Assembly (NCBI RefSeq): GCF_902459685.1 | Contig: NZ_CABPSF010000012.1 | Coordinates: 1-64,000 of the forward strand | DNA: 64,000 nucleotides | Direction of reading: 5' to 3' | Source of the DNA: Pandoraea iniqua | GTDB lineage: Bacteria; Pseudomonadota; Gammaproteobacteria; Burkholderiales; Burkholderiaceae | In this document: positions 1-9,484 of the stretch, piece after piece | Layout of the letters: every line of letters begins with the position of its first letter | Position numbering within the stretch: position 1 is the stretch's first letter | Program-made: the position numbers and the translations under genes | The notes under the pieces: generated by a model | What the model saw: only the letters and a program-made list of their open reading frames with translations | Databases searched by the model: none | What the model was told of the DNA's origin: nothing

Positions 1-561
1 ACCCGCACCGTGTCCCGGCGGCCGCGGCCCGGGGCCTGCACCATGACCATGGCCCGGCGGGCGTGGGCCCGGACCCGGGTAATGGCCGCCCGGCGGACGC
101 GGTCCCGGCCCGCCGCCCCATTGCGGCGGACGCGGGCGAGGCGGCGGGCGGTGCCAATAACGCTGGTCGTTGTACCAAGGGCGGCCACGGTAATAGTTGC
201 CCCAATACGAGCCGATGGAGAAAGTCACGATCGGCAGGCCGATCATCGTGCCGTAGTTCAGCACGGGCACCGGATTGCCCTGATACGGATAGCTGAGCAG
301 CGCCGCGTAGATCCAGCCGCGCGAGCCGGGCAGTCCGATATCGCACCACGTGTAATCGGACAAACAGCCGTACACCGTCACCGGCATGCCCGGACCGGCT
401 TGCGAGACGATCGGAAAGTCGCTCGCCGGGCCGGCCCGTACGTTGGCCGGTGAATTGATGACAGCCTGACTCGCTTGCGCCGACGCCACACCGGGCAGCG
501 CCGCGAGCGTGACGACCGTCGCGGCGCCCGTGATGACGAGCGGCAAGAAGCTCTTGTTCAT
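1..561 (-). CDS. SH3-domain secreted protein (3' end outside window)
   Basis: The frame opens at an ATG at 561, preceded by an AGGGAGA ribosome site, and runs off the window edge without a stop. The first 28 residues form a signal peptide (positive N-terminus, hydrophobic core, GVASAQA-like cleavage site). Residues about 32-85 look like a bacterial SH3 domain (ANVRAGP, then a VYGCLSDYTWCDI and GWIYA pattern), the kind usually found in periplasmic or cell-wall-binding proteins. A GSYWGNYYRGRPWY segment follows, then a low-complexity tail rich in Pro, Gly, His and Arg, which is still continuing at the edge. It is probably an exported envelope protein. The SH3 class is fairly secure, but the exact role is unknown and the C-terminus is not visible. 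Confidence 0.7.
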   Translation of the reverse strand, partial: MNKSFLPLVITGAATVVTLAALPGVASAQASQAVINSPANVRAGPASDFPIVSQAGPGMPVTVYGCLSDYTWCDIGLPGSRGWIYAALLSYPYQGNPVPVLNYGTMIGLPIVTFSIGSYWGNYYRGRPWYNDQRYWHRPPPRPRPPQWGGGPGPRPPGGHYPGPGPRPPGHGHGAGPGPRPPGHGAG

Positions 562-781
562 TGCATTCTCCCTGTCGTAACCGTGTGTCCGGTGCCAGGC
601 GAAAGGCACACCGGCCAACACGTTTCATAGCTTTGTATTGAGTTCGACTGACAGGATGCCCACTTGGTTTGCTGTCACGCGTATCGAAACCGGGCTGCAA
701 TATTTGCGCGCATTACGGGGCTTACAAAATGGGAAGGTCGTTGTGGCGCCCGCCGAGCCATGCCCATCGGCCCGCAACGCC

Positions 782-2497
782 TCAGAATACCTGCCGGAAC
801 GCCCAGTAAAGCCCGCCCGCGAGCACGATGGCGGCGGGCAACGTCAGTGCCCATGCCAGTAACAAATTCCGGATGGTGTCCCACTGCAAGCCCGAGCCGT
901 TGATGGTCATCGTGCCGGCCACGCCCGACGACAGCACGTGCGTGGTCGACACGGGCAGCCCGTAGAGATCGGCAGCGCCGATGGTCGCCATCGCCACCAG
1001 CTCGGCCGATGCCCCTTGGGCGTAAGTCAGGTGCTTCTTGCCGATGCGCTCGCCCACGGTCACGACAATGCGCCGCCAGCCGACCATCGTGCCCAGCCCC
1101 AACGCAATCGCCACGGCCACTTTCACCCAGAACGGGATGTATTTCGTCGCCTCGTCGAGTTGCCCCCGGAACGCCCGCAGTGCGCGCGCCGTGTCGGGGG
1201 AGACCGTCATATCGCGGCGTCGCTCCAGCAGACGAATCGATTCGGCGGCGAGGTACATGTCGTTGCGCACGTTGGCTACCGAGGTGGCGGGCATGCGCGA
1301 AAACGAGCCGTGACTGGCGACTTCCTGTGCGATGTCGCCGGTGAGTACCGACAACGCGGGCAGCACGTCGGCCGTGAGGGTCTCGGTGCGCACGAACGCG
1401 GTGAGCACATCGCGGGGCGGCGGCGAGGCCGCGATCACGGCGGGGGCGGCAGGGGCGGCGGGGACGGACGCGGGCAGCGGGGGATGCGCGGCCAACGCGC
1501 GCTGCGCGGTCTGCGCGGTGGTGACGAACTGCGCGACCTGTTCGTCCGGCATGGCGTGGTTGAGCGCATAGGCCATGGGCACGGTGCCGACCAGAATCAG
1601 CATGATGAGCCCCATGCCTTTTTGCCCGTCGTTGGACCCGTGCGCGAACGACACACCGGTGCAGGTGAGGATCAGCAAGCCGCGAATCCACCATGGCGGC
1701 GGCGTGCGCGGCTTCGGCGATTCATAGAGCGCCGGGTTGCGCACGCAAAACTTCAGGGCGACAAAGAGCACCGCAGCGCAACCGAAACCGATGACCGGCG
1801 AGAGCAGCAGGGAGTACCCGACGGTCGCGACCTGACTCCAGTCGATGCCGCCCGTGCTGCTCGTGACGTCGCGCCCGCGCATGAGCGCATTGGCAATGCC
1901 GACACCGACGATCGACCCGATGAGCGTGTGCGATGACGATGCAGGCAGGCCCAGCCACCACGTCGCCAGATTCCAGACGATAGCGGCGATAAGCAGCGCA
2001 AAGACCATGGCGAAGCCCGCCGACGACCCCACTTGCAGAATTAGTTCGACCGGCAGCAACGAGACGATGCTGAACGCGACCGCGCCGCTGGAGAGCAACA
2101 CCCCGAGAAAGTTGAACAGGCCCGACCACATCACCGCGATGCTGGGCGGCAGCGAGTTGGTGTAGATGACGGTGGCGACCGCGTTGGCCGTATCGTGAAA
2201 GCCGTTGACGAACTCGAAGCCGAGGGCAATCACGAGCGCGATGACCAGCAGCGCGAACGGCAGCAGCGCCATCGAGTGCTCGCCGGTGCGGCCGACATCG
2301 CGAACGAGACTGTAGGTGGTGAAGACGAGACCCGCGACGAGCATCGTCAGAAAGACAGCAAGGCGGATGCGATGCCGCCGCCGCCGTGCCCGGGCGAGCG
2401 GTCCGGTGAGCTCACCCGCCGCAGGAGACGCGAGCGGGTGGCCCGGTGCGAGCGCCGGATCGGGTGATGCGGCGCTGGCCTCGCCGGGGCGGGTCAC
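782..2497 (-). CDS. Pit-family inorganic phosphate transporter
   Basis: This 571-residue membrane protein belongs to the PiT (low-affinity phosphate:cation symporter) family. The two family signatures are visible: a GFEFVNGFHDTANA block at residues 93-106 and its C-terminal counterpart near GLPVSTTHVLSSG. A GLPASSSHTLIGS repeat and FAHGSNDGQKGMG lie between them. About ten hydrophobic segments surround a long soluble loop rich in Ala and Pro (roughly residues 310-420), which makes it longer than the approximately 500 residues of E. coli PitA. The first 45 residues are a charged cytoplasmic extension. It starts 40 bases after the frmA stop on the same strand and may be read through from it, though no functional link is evident. 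PhoU-like partners are absent nearby. Family assignment is secure; ion coupling is inferred from the family. Confidence 0.9.
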   Translation of the reverse strand: MTRPGEASAASPDPALAPGHPLASPAAGELTGPLARARRRRHRIRLAVFLTMLVAGLVFTTYSLVRDVGRTGEHSMALLPFALLVIALVIALGFEFVNGFHDTANAVATVIYTNSLPPSIAVMWSGLFNFLGVLLSSGAVAFSIVSLLPVELILQVGSSAGFAMVFALLIAAIVWNLATWWLGLPASSSHTLIGSIVGVGIANALMRGRDVTSSTGGIDWSQVATVGYSLLLSPVIGFGCAAVLFVALKFCVRNPALYESPKPRTPPPWWIRGLLILTCTGVSFAHGSNDGQKGMGLIMLILVGTVPMAYALNHAMPDEQVAQFVTTAQTAQRALAAHPPLPASVPAAPAAPAVIAASPPPRDVLTAFVRTETLTADVLPALSVLTGDIAQEVASHGSFSRMPATSVANVRNDMYLAAESIRLLERRRDMTVSPDTARALRAFRGQLDEATKYIPFWVKVAVAIALGLGTMVGWRRIVVTVGERIGKKHLTYAQGASAELVAMATIGAADLYGLPVSTTHVLSSGVAGTMTINGSGLQWDTIRNLLLAWALTLPAAIVLAGGLYWAFRQVF

Positions 2498-2537
2498 GAT
2501 GGGGCGGGGGCCCTGTCGATGGCGTCGATTGCGTCGA

Positions 2538-3644
2538 TCAGTACAGCACGACCGAACGGATCGACTCGCCGCGCTTCATCAGATCGAAGCCTTCGTTGAT
2601 CTGGTCGAGGCGCAGCGTGTGCGTGATGAGATCGTCGATGTTGATCTTGCCTTCCATGTACCAGTCGACGATCTTCGGCACGTCGGTACGCCCGCGCGCG
2701 CCGCCGAAAGCCGAGCCCTTCCACTCGCGGCCCGTCACCAGCTGGAACGGACGCGTGCTGATTTCCTGACCGGCAGCGGCCACGCCGATGATGAACGACT
2801 GGCCCCAGCCCTTGTGGCAGCATTCGAGCGCCTGACGCATGGTCGTGACGTTGCCGATGCACTCGAACGAGTAGTCGGCGCCGCCGTCGGTCAGTTGCAC
2901 GATGGTGTCGACCACGTTCTCGACGTCGTTCGGGTTGATGAAGTGCGTCATGCCGAACTTCTTCGCGAGTTCCACGCGGCCCGGGTTGATGTCGACGCCG
3001 ATGATCTTGTCGGCACCGACCATCTTGGCGCCCTGAATCACGTTCAGGCCGATACCGCCCAGACCGAACACCACGACGTTCGCGCCCGCTTCAACTTTCG
3101 CCGAGTACACCACGGCGCCCACGCCGGTGGTCACACCGCAGCCGATGTAGCAGACCTTGTCGAACGGCGCGTCGGAGCGCACTTTCGCCACGGCGATTTC
3201 GGGCACGACGATGTAGTTCGAGAACGTGGAGGTGCCCATGTAGTGGAAGATGGGCTTGCCGTCGAGCGAGAAGCGCGACGTGGCGTCCGGCATCAGGCCG
3301 CGCCCTTGCGTGCTGCGGATCGCCTGACACAGGTTGGTCTTGCGCGACAGGCAGAACTTGCACTGACGGCACTCGGGCGTGTACAGCGGAATGACGTGAT
3401 CGTCTTTCTTGAGCGTGGTCACGCCGGGGCCGACGTCGACCACGACGCCCGCGCCTTCATGGCCGAGAATCGCAGGGAAGATACCTTCCGGGTCAGCTCC
3501 CGAAAGCGTGTAGTAGTCCGTATGGCAGATGCCGGTGGCCTTGACCTCGATCAGCACCTCGCCAGCGCGCGGCCCTTCCAGATCGACTTCCTCGATGGTC
3601 AGGGGCTTGCCGGCTTCCCAGGCAATGGCGGCTTTGGTTTTCAT
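2538..3644 (-). CDS. frmA: S-(hydroxymethyl)glutathione dehydrogenase (class III alcohol dehydrogenase)
   Basis: This zinc-dependent enzyme oxidises S-hydroxymethylglutathione, the spontaneous adduct of formaldehyde and glutathione, with NAD, and can also reduce S-nitrosoglutathione. The 368-residue length is typical. Catalytic zinc ligands are visible as Cys40, His62/Glu63 (GHEGAG) and Cys169. The structural zinc site is Cys92, 95, 98 and 106, and the nucleotide-binding GLGGIG is at 194-199. Near-full-length similarity to class III ADH is obvious by eye. No frmR repressor or frmB hydrolase adjoins it: the upstream neighbour is an AraC regulator of the same orientation and the downstream one a Pit transporter. 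The role is formaldehyde detoxification, probably cytosolic. Confidence 0.95.
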   Translation of the reverse strand: MKTKAAIAWEAGKPLTIEEVDLEGPRAGEVLIEVKATGICHTDYYTLSGADPEGIFPAILGHEGAGVVVDVGPGVTTLKKDDHVIPLYTPECRQCKFCLSRKTNLCQAIRSTQGRGLMPDATSRFSLDGKPIFHYMGTSTFSNYIVVPEIAVAKVRSDAPFDKVCYIGCGVTTGVGAVVYSAKVEAGANVVVFGLGGIGLNVIQGAKMVGADKIIGVDINPGRVELAKKFGMTHFINPNDVENVVDTIVQLTDGGADYSFECIGNVTTMRQALECCHKGWGQSFIIGVAAAGQEISTRPFQLVTGREWKGSAFGGARGRTDVPKIVDWYMEGKINIDDLITHTLRLDQINEGFDLMKRGESIRSVVLY

Positions 3645-3806
3645 TGAGAAATTCCTCGTTGCAACGACGTTTGGGGTGATTCCCTTCGCGACGTACCTTA
3701 CCGCGTTCTAAACTTGCACGCGAGTCTTGACACGCGGGTTGCATGAAAAAAGCAGCGCCGGGTGCGCAATTTGCAAGGCGGAAAGGGCGTGGGCTCGCCG
3801 GTGACA

Positions 3807-4604
3807 TTAGCGCCCGTGTGTGACGTCTCGTCGCGCGACTTGCTGCCGAAACTGCCCGGGCGTCTTGCCCGTCATTCCCTTGAAAAACGCAATGAACGCG
3901 CTTTCGCCGGCGAAACCGAGCGAGTGCGCCACCCACGCGAGCGTTTTGCCGCTCGAGAGTCCCTCTACCGCACGAATCAGCCGCCATTGCTGGCGCCACT
4001 GCTGATAGCTCATGCCGGTCTCGCGCTGGAAGATGCGGCCGATGGTCCTGACGCTGGCGCCGACGGTGCGTTCCAGATCGGCGAGAGCGGGCGGCAATTG
4101 TTCCGGATGCGCAAACAATGGCGCGAGCCGCCGGTCGGTCGGCAGCGGTAACAGCAACGGTTGGCGCTCTGCGGTGGCGGTCTCGGCCAGACACAAGGCC
4201 AGCAAGTGGCTGGCCGTGCCCGTCGACCAGTCGGTGTCCCACGCGGCGAAGGCGATGCGCTCGAACACTTCGCGCAGCAGCGGGCCCACCTCGATGACTT
4301 CGATTTGCGCGGGCAGCGTGTCGATCCATGGTTCGCCGAGAAAGATCGACCGGTACTCCACCGGCGTGCCCGTCACCGCGCGATGCGACACCCCGGCGGG
4401 AATCCATGCGGCGCGCGTGGGCGGCAGCAGGCACAACTGATGCGCGAGCGTGATGCGAACACAGCCGTGCTGCGTGAACAGCCACTGGCCCATGCGGTGC
4501 CGATGGGCGCCAGAGTCGTGATTGCCGAGCGTGGATGCAATGCCGATCGCGCTGCGCTGCATCGCGTCGGGATCGAACGTTGCCTGAGGGTCAAGCCATG
4601 CCAT
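3807..4604 (-). CDS. AraC-family transcriptional regulator (NimR-like)
   Basis: This 265-residue regulator has an N-terminal cupin-like sensor region (GAHRHRMGQWLFTQHG, then PPTRAAWIPAGVSHRA) and a C-terminal double helix-turn-helix of the AraC type, ending in the typical LGFAGESAFIAFFKGMTGKTPGQFRQ segment at about residues 225-255. It is divergent from an MFS exporter gene across about 110 bases. Pairing an AraC regulator of this architecture with a divergent drug exporter resembles the NimR/NimT pair of E. coli. It probably controls the exporter and possibly itself. The inducer is unknown. Confidence 0.85.
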   Translation of the reverse strand: MAWLDPQATFDPDAMQRSAIGIASTLGNHDSGAHRHRMGQWLFTQHGCVRITLAHQLCLLPPTRAAWIPAGVSHRAVTGTPVEYRSIFLGEPWIDTLPAQIEVIEVGPLLREVFERIAFAAWDTDWSTGTASHLLALCLAETATAERQPLLLPLPTDRRLAPLFAHPEQLPPALADLERTVGASVRTIGRIFQRETGMSYQQWRQQWRLIRAVEGLSSGKTLAWVAHSLGFAGESAFIAFFKGMTGKTPGQFRQQVARRDVTHGR

Positions 4605-4629
4605 GACGGGGCCGATGCAATGAATTGTC

Positions 4630-4648
4630 CGATTTGATGGATAAATCG
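4630..4648. promoter_or_regulatory. Inverted repeat in AraC/MFS divergent promoter
   Basis: CGATTT, seven bases, AAATCG. This short inverted repeat lies in the only AT-rich part of the spacer between the divergent regulator and exporter. It is a reasonable but weak operator candidate, because 6-bp arms are short. Confidence 0.3.
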
Positions 4649-4716
4649 ACTGAGTACCAATAATACGTCAGCCCATGTCCCCGCAAGATGCTGCCTTCAC
4701 TTTCCCGGAGCTTTCC

Positions 4717-5877
4717 ATGACTTTGCCTACCCGGCGTGAGATGGCGTTGCCCATCGCGCTGCTTATGTTTCCGCAGATCGCCGAGACGATCTACAGCCCA
4801 GCCCTTGTCGATATCGGCGAGACATTCGGCGTGGGGCCGGCCGCCGCGGCCAGCACGCTCTCGGTCTACTTTTTCGCGTTCGCCATCGGCGTGGTCGTCT
4901 GGGGGCGCATGTGCGATGTGATCGGGCGCCGTCCGACGATGTTGTTCGGTCTCGCGATTTATGCGGTGGCGTGCGTCGCGGCGCTGTTCGTCGATACGTT
5001 CGGCGCCTTGCTGGCCGCTCGCGTCGTGTCGGCTTTCGGGGCAGCCGTCGGATCGGTGGCGACACAAACGATCTTGCGCGACCGCTATCAGGGGCCTGCG
5101 CTGGGGCAGGTGTTTTCGATGGTGGGCATGGCGCTCGCCGTGAGCCCGGCGATCGGCATGTTCTCGGGGGCGGTGCTCGCGGGCTGGCATGGCTACGTCG
5201 GCGTGTTCGGCGGGCTCGCGGTGCTAGCGGTCGCACTGCTCGGCTGGAGCGTCATGCGATTGCCCGAAACGCGCCCGCCGCAGGTCACCAAGGTGCCGCT
5301 GTTCGCCACGTTGTGGGTGATGTTGCGCGACTTCGACATCTGGCGTTCCGCGGCGCTTGTCGCGCTGTTCAACACCTGCCTCTTTTCGTACTACAGCCTC
5401 GCGCCGTTTATGTTCGAGCGGCTTGGCGTGAGCACGACGCTGTTCGGCTATTCCGGGCTGGCGCTCGCGCTCGGCTCCGGCATCGGCGCGAGTCTCAACA
5501 AGCGGTTGCTGGCGCGCGACGTTGCGCCGCAACGCATTGTCATGACCGCCAGCGTGCTGGCGACGATCAGCGGCGCGGCCATTCTGCTGCTCTCGGACAC
5601 CTTGTGGTTCCTCGTGCCGGTCATGCTGCTGGTCGTGGCGTTCGGACTGGCGATTCCCAACATCCTGAGCAGCGCACTGGCGCGTTATCGTGACCGTCTG
5701 GGCACCGGCGGCGCGGTACTCGGGCTGTATTACTACCTGCTGATCGGCGCGGGGCTCACGCTTTCGGGCATGTCGCAGACGCTGGGCGGCACGTATTTCC
5801 TGTGCGGTCTCGCGGCCGTGCTGCTGTGCGCAACACGAGCGCTGACGGCACCTCGCGAAAGCGGCGCCAGCCGCTGA
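4717..5877 (+). CDS. MFS exporter, Bcr/CflA-like
   Basis: This major facilitator superfamily protein of 386 residues has about 12 hydrophobic helices. The motif-A loop GRMCDVIGRRP lies after helix 2, and the second half repeats the pattern around NKRLLARDVAP. The start is placed at 4717, because a GGAG ribosome site sits seven bases upstream; an in-frame ATG at 4675 lacks one. Sequence features fit the drug:proton antiporter (Bcr/CflA) group. The gene is divergent from an AraC regulator, as is common for inducible exporters. Substrate cannot be read from the sequence. Confidence 0.85.
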   Translation: MTLPTRREMALPIALLMFPQIAETIYSPALVDIGETFGVGPAAAASTLSVYFFAFAIGVVVWGRMCDVIGRRPTMLFGLAIYAVACVAALFVDTFGALLAARVVSAFGAAVGSVATQTILRDRYQGPALGQVFSMVGMALAVSPAIGMFSGAVLAGWHGYVGVFGGLAVLAVALLGWSVMRLPETRPPQVTKVPLFATLWVMLRDFDIWRSAALVALFNTCLFSYYSLAPFMFERLGVSTTLFGYSGLALALGSGIGASLNKRLLARDVAPQRIVMTASVLATISGAAILLLSDTLWFLVPVMLLVVAFGLAIPNILSSALARYRDRLGTGGAVLGLYYYLLIGAGLTLSGMSQTLGGTYFLCGLAAVLLCATRALTAPRESGASR

Positions 5878-5890
5878 TGCCGCGCACCGC

Positions 5891-6538
5891 TCACGAAGGC
5901 TGGGTCACAGGCTCGTAGATCGTCAGCGGGCCGCAGTTCTCTTCGGTTACGAAGAAAGCGAGCAGACGGGCAGGGTGCACCGGGTCGGGGTTTTCGGTCA
6001 TCGTGTGCAGGGTGCCGGGCGGCTCGAACCACGTTTGATTCGCCCGGTAGGTGACCGGGGCTTCGGCATTGAGTTGCGACCGGATCGTGCCTTCGATCAC
6101 GACGGCGGTGACGGCGCCCGGATGCCGGTGCGCGGGCGAGAAGGCGAGCGGCGGAAATTCCACCATGGCGGTCGTGACCGATTTGCCGGGGGCGTTGGCG
6201 AGCGGCTCGCACGACAGCGGCGTGACCTTGGTGGCGGGGCGCGCCGCGCCACCGTTGCCGGTCGATGCGTTTGCCATGGCGGTTGGCGTTGCGCGCCCCG
6301 TGGCCGACGTCACCTTCGCGGTGAGCGCGTCGTTGGCGCGCGTCGCCAGCGTGCAGAACGTGTCGAGCCAGCCGGGGAGGGCGCGTTGTGCCGGGGGCGT
6401 CATCGCCAGACCGGCCGCTGCGATACCCAGCGCCGCAAGAACACCCGCCGCGCGGTGCGTTATCCAAGGCGCATTGGGTGCGGCGTGAGGCGACCCCGGT
6501 GCACGCGACGAGCGCACGGGTTTCGGAACGTTGAACAT
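5891..6538 (-). CDS. Membrane-anchored or exported cupin-domain protein
   Basis: This protein has 215 residues. A hydrophobic segment around residues 30-47 (AAGVLAALGIAAAGLAM) could be an uncleaved anchor or signal peptide. The C-terminal 115 residues form a single-domain cupin: motif 1 is FSPAHRHPGAVTAVVIEG (two His metal ligands) and motif 2 is the GTLHTMTEN segment. This pattern fits small quercetinase- or pirin-like cupins whose function is often unknown. It converges with the MFS exporter upstream (14-base spacer) and is not obviously in an operon. Extracytoplasmic location is inferred from the N-terminus. Confidence 0.75.
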   Translation of the reverse strand: MFNVPKPVRSSRAPGSPHAAPNAPWITHRAAGVLAALGIAAAGLAMTPPAQRALPGWLDTFCTLATRANDALTAKVTSATGRATPTAMANASTGNGGAARPATKVTPLSCEPLANAPGKSVTTAMVEFPPLAFSPAHRHPGAVTAVVIEGTIRSQLNAEAPVTYRANQTWFEPPGTLHTMTENPDPVHPARLLAFFVTEENCGPLTIYEPVTQPS

Positions 6539-6645
6539 GGCGAATCCTCCGGAAAGGACTTCAGCTTAGGGGGCTGATGTCCTGTCAGGAAGTGCCAAAA
6601 AGCGGCGAATCGACTATGCCATGTGAGGCGGGAAAGGAAGACGCT

Positions 6646-8367
6646 TCAGCGGCGCGCCCCGCTGCCTAGCGGTGCCACGATGTGATACAGCCCGTGCATG
6701 TCGATGGGCCGTGCAAACCAGTAGCCCTGTCCTTCGTCGCAGCCCAGCTCTTTTAACCGCTGCGCTTGTGCCTGCGTCTCGACGCCTTCGGCCGTCACGC
6801 GCAGGCCGAGCGAGTGCGCCATCGCAATGACCGCGTTCACGATGGCAAGGCTTGGCGGATGCACGAGCATGTCGCGCACGAAGGTCTGATCGATCTTCAA
6901 CCGGTCGACGGGAAAACGCGTGAGGTAGGCGAGACTCGCGTAACCCGTGCCGAAATCGTCGACGGCAATCTCCACGCCCATATCGTGCAGTGCCCGCAGG
7001 GTGCCGACGGCGGCGCTCGAATCCCCCAGCAGCACCGTTTCCGTGATTTCGATTTCGAGATGCCGGGGCTCCAGCGCATGCGCGAGCAGCGCGCGCTCGA
7101 CCATGCCCACGACGTCCTGCCGTGCAAACTGCTGGGCAGACACGTTCACCGAAATCCGCGGCAAATGGCCGCAGCGCCGCAGCAATCGGCTCGCTTCCCG
7201 GCACGCGGTCTGTATCACCCATTCACCCAACGGCAGAATCAGCCCGGAGGTCTCTGCAATGGGGATGAATTCGGCCGGCCCGACGGCACCGCGCACCGGG
7301 CTGCGCCAGCGCAGCAGCGTCTCTGCACTGCGAATCTCGCCATCCGCCAGACTGACCTGCGGCTGATACACCAGATGCAACTGCGAATGCGCCTGCTCGT
7401 TCACAGCCACGCGCAGCAAGCTCTCCAACTCATTGCGCCTGCGCGCCTGCGCATCCATTTCGCTGCTGAAAAAGCGCAGGCCGCCACCGCTGGCACTGGC
7501 CTCGGCGAGGGCAAGGTGGGCGCGGCGTAACAGCGTCTCCGGGGTGTTGCCGTGTTCGGGATAACTCACGGCGCCGATGCTGGCGTCGAGAGCGACCGGG
7601 TTCTGGTCGACGTCGGCCCATTGCGCCAGACGCGTCTGAATTCGCGATGCCAACAAGCGCGCTGCGTCGCCGGTTTCGTTCGTCACGATGACGAACTGGC
7701 TGCTGCCGAGGCAGGCGAGCGCGTCTTCCGGGCCGCTCGCTTCGCGCAGCCGTTCGGCGGCGATGCGTAGCGCGAGTTCAGCGGTGGGCGGGCCGAACGT
7801 GCTGCGCAGTTTGCGCAGGTGATCGAGTTCGACGAGCATCACCGTCAGCCCGACCTGCTGGCGGGCGCAGCGATGAATCGCGAGTTCGAGCCGCTCGTTG
7901 AGCAGCGTCTGGTTCGGCAGGCGGGTGACGGGGTCGTGATGGGTGACGTACCAGAGCCGGGAGGCGACCTGCACCTGCTGCGACAGGTCGAGCACGATGC
8001 CGACCCAGCGCCGCTCTCCCGGCGCGTGTTCCACGCATGACAGCGCCAGCCGGACCGGCAGCCAACTGCGTATGTGGGTGAGCAGGTGCCATTCGTCGTC
8101 GTAGGGCACCTCTTCGTCGGGGGACAGGCTCGCCAGCGCCGGGAGACGCCGGCGCGCGAGTTCCGAGGGATCGAGCAGGGAGAGGAAGCTGCGCTGGCCG
8201 AGCAGGTGTTCGGGCAGGTAGCCCGTCAGGCGGGTGAACGCCGTGTTCATGCGCTCGATCATGCCGTCGTCGTTGCAAACGAACATGGCATAGGGGGCAC
8301 TGTCGAGCGCAGCACGGCTCAACTCGGCCTGTACATCGGGCACGGGGCGCGGCACCGGATCGTTCAT
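6646..8367 (-). CDS. PAS-GGDEF-EAL protein, probable c-di-GMP phosphodiesterase
   Basis: Domains in order are PAS (about 15-130), a degenerate GGDEF domain (about 140-305) and EAL (about 315-570). The cyclase signature is GSSQF at 221-225 where GGDEF is expected, so cyclase activity is unlikely and the domain may be regulatory. The phosphodiesterase domain keeps its metal and catalytic residues: Glu349 (in an ETL variant of EAL), Asn408 (NVSA), Glu440, the Asp470-Asp471 pair (DDFGTGY), Lys491 and Glu527. It should therefore hydrolyse c-di-GMP to pGpG in response to a PAS-sensed cue. There are no membrane segments, so it is cytosolic. The ATG at 8367 is preferred. A GTG at 8421 would add 18 residues and lies directly beside an AGGGAG, too close for a normal ribosome site. 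Confidence 0.88.
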   Translation of the reverse strand: MNDPVPRPVPDVQAELSRAALDSAPYAMFVCNDDGMIERMNTAFTRLTGYLPEHLLGQRSFLSLLDPSELARRRLPALASLSPDEEVPYDDEWHLLTHIRSWLPVRLALSCVEHAPGERRWVGIVLDLSQQVQVASRLWYVTHHDPVTRLPNQTLLNERLELAIHRCARQQVGLTVMLVELDHLRKLRSTFGPPTAELALRIAAERLREASGPEDALACLGSSQFVIVTNETGDAARLLASRIQTRLAQWADVDQNPVALDASIGAVSYPEHGNTPETLLRRAHLALAEASASGGGLRFFSSEMDAQARRRNELESLLRVAVNEQAHSQLHLVYQPQVSLADGEIRSAETLLRWRSPVRGAVGPAEFIPIAETSGLILPLGEWVIQTACREASRLLRRCGHLPRISVNVSAQQFARQDVVGMVERALLAHALEPRHLEIEITETVLLGDSSAAVGTLRALHDMGVEIAVDDFGTGYASLAYLTRFPVDRLKIDQTFVRDMLVHPPSLAIVNAVIAMAHSLGLRVTAEGVETQAQAQRLKELGCDEGQGYWFARPIDMHGLYHIVAPLGSGARR

Positions 8368-8770
8368 GATCGCGCGCGTCGAGCACCGGGAATGACCCAC
8401 TTCCACAGCAGCATGCAACACCTCCCTGGCGTCGCGAATCTCTTGATTTTCGAGCGATCTTCGTCACCCGATTTACCTTGTTTTTCAAAAGGTTATGTGC
8501 ATCATTCTGCCACGGTAAAAGCGCGCGTGTGCAAGGGAAAATGCGGAGGCGGCGGGGCTTTCGGAAACCGCTTCGCGCGTGCATGCTGTGCGATGTCGGT
8601 GGGCGCAGGAGGCCCATTGAAAATGGGAGGGGTGTGCCAGTGCGGCCGGTGATGAAAACTTTACCGGACGGCGCGTTCATATGGCCTCGCACACGGGGCT
8701 TCGGTATGATGCGGCCTGACTCGAATGGGGCCGGCGGCACACTGCGGGATCGACATTCGGTGATTCGCAA
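8368..8770. other. Intergenic region before yfiR
   Basis: About 400 bases separate the divergent phosphodiesterase gene and yfiR. No convincing gene or strong hairpin is seen. Both units probably start transcription here, so promoters for two c-di-GMP genes share this spacer. Confidence 0.4.
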
Positions 8771-9484
8771 TTGTTAAGGACTACAGTGTTGTATTGCGTC
8801 TGTGCGTTGACAGGCAGCACGGCATCGAGGGGCAGGCACCCACACCTTGTCCCCCGGTTTGCGCGTGTGCGTGTCGCGCTTTTTTTTCTGTGCCTGTGGT
8901 GGCTCGCCATGGGCTCCGCTGCCGCGCAAGCGCCGGGCGGCGGCGCTGTGCCCGCTGTGTCCGCTGCACCGGGTGCCACCGCCGCTCCGGCAGTACCGGC
9001 CGCGCCGGGATCGCCGGGATCGTCCACGGCGGCGGGCACGCGCGAAGCCAACGTGCGGCAGGTCGTACTGGGCATCATCAGTTTCACCCGCTGGCCCACC
9101 ACGCCGGCCAAGGTGCGGCTGTGCGTGAGCGGCAATACGGATTACGCCCGCGACTTGCTGGCCGGTCCGCTGCCGAGCGCGGGCCTTCCGGTCGAGGCAC
9201 AACGTCTGCCGGTGGGAGACCCCGCGGTGGCCACCTCGTGCGATGCCCTCTATCTCGGTGCCGTGAGCGACGCCGAACGCAGGCAAGTGCTGAGCAGTAT
9301 CGCCGGCCACCCGATGCTCACGATCAGCGAGCGTAACGACTCGTGCACGCTCGGCACGATGTTCTGCCTGAACATCGACGCCGACCGTGTGACCTTCGAC
9401 ATCAACCTCGACACCGTCGCGCGCAGCGGCGTTCGTGTCCACCCCAATGTGCTGAAGCTGGCGCGCAAGCCGGGGACACCATGA
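8771..9484 (+). CDS. yfiR: YfiR-family periplasmic repressor of diguanylate cyclase
   Basis: In Pseudomonas YfiR is a periplasmic protein that binds and inhibits the membrane cyclase YfiN and is released when YfiB sequesters it. The family core (DUF4154) covers residues about 90-235: REANVRQVVLGIISFTRWP, a VAAT-type central region with CDALYLGAV, then GHPMLTISE and the FDINLDTVARSGVRVHPNVLKLAR ending. Two Cys pairs typical of the family are present. An N-terminal hydrophobic stretch (about residues 30-50, ending AAAQA) should export it, followed by an Ala/Pro-rich linker. The start is uncertain: TTG at 8771 is the longest option. The stop overlaps the yfiN start (ATGA), so the two are translationally coupled. 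Confidence 0.88.
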   Translation: MLRTTVLYCVCALTGSTASRGRHPHLVPRFARVRVALFFLCLWWLAMGSAAAQAPGGGAVPAVSAAPGATAAPAVPAAPGSPGSSTAAGTREANVRQVVLGIISFTRWPTTPAKVRLCVSGNTDYARDLLAGPLPSAGLPVEAQRLPVGDPAVATSCDALYLGAVSDAERRQVLSSIAGHPMLTISERNDSCTLGTMFCLNIDADRVTFDINLDTVARSGVRVHPNVLKLARKPGTP

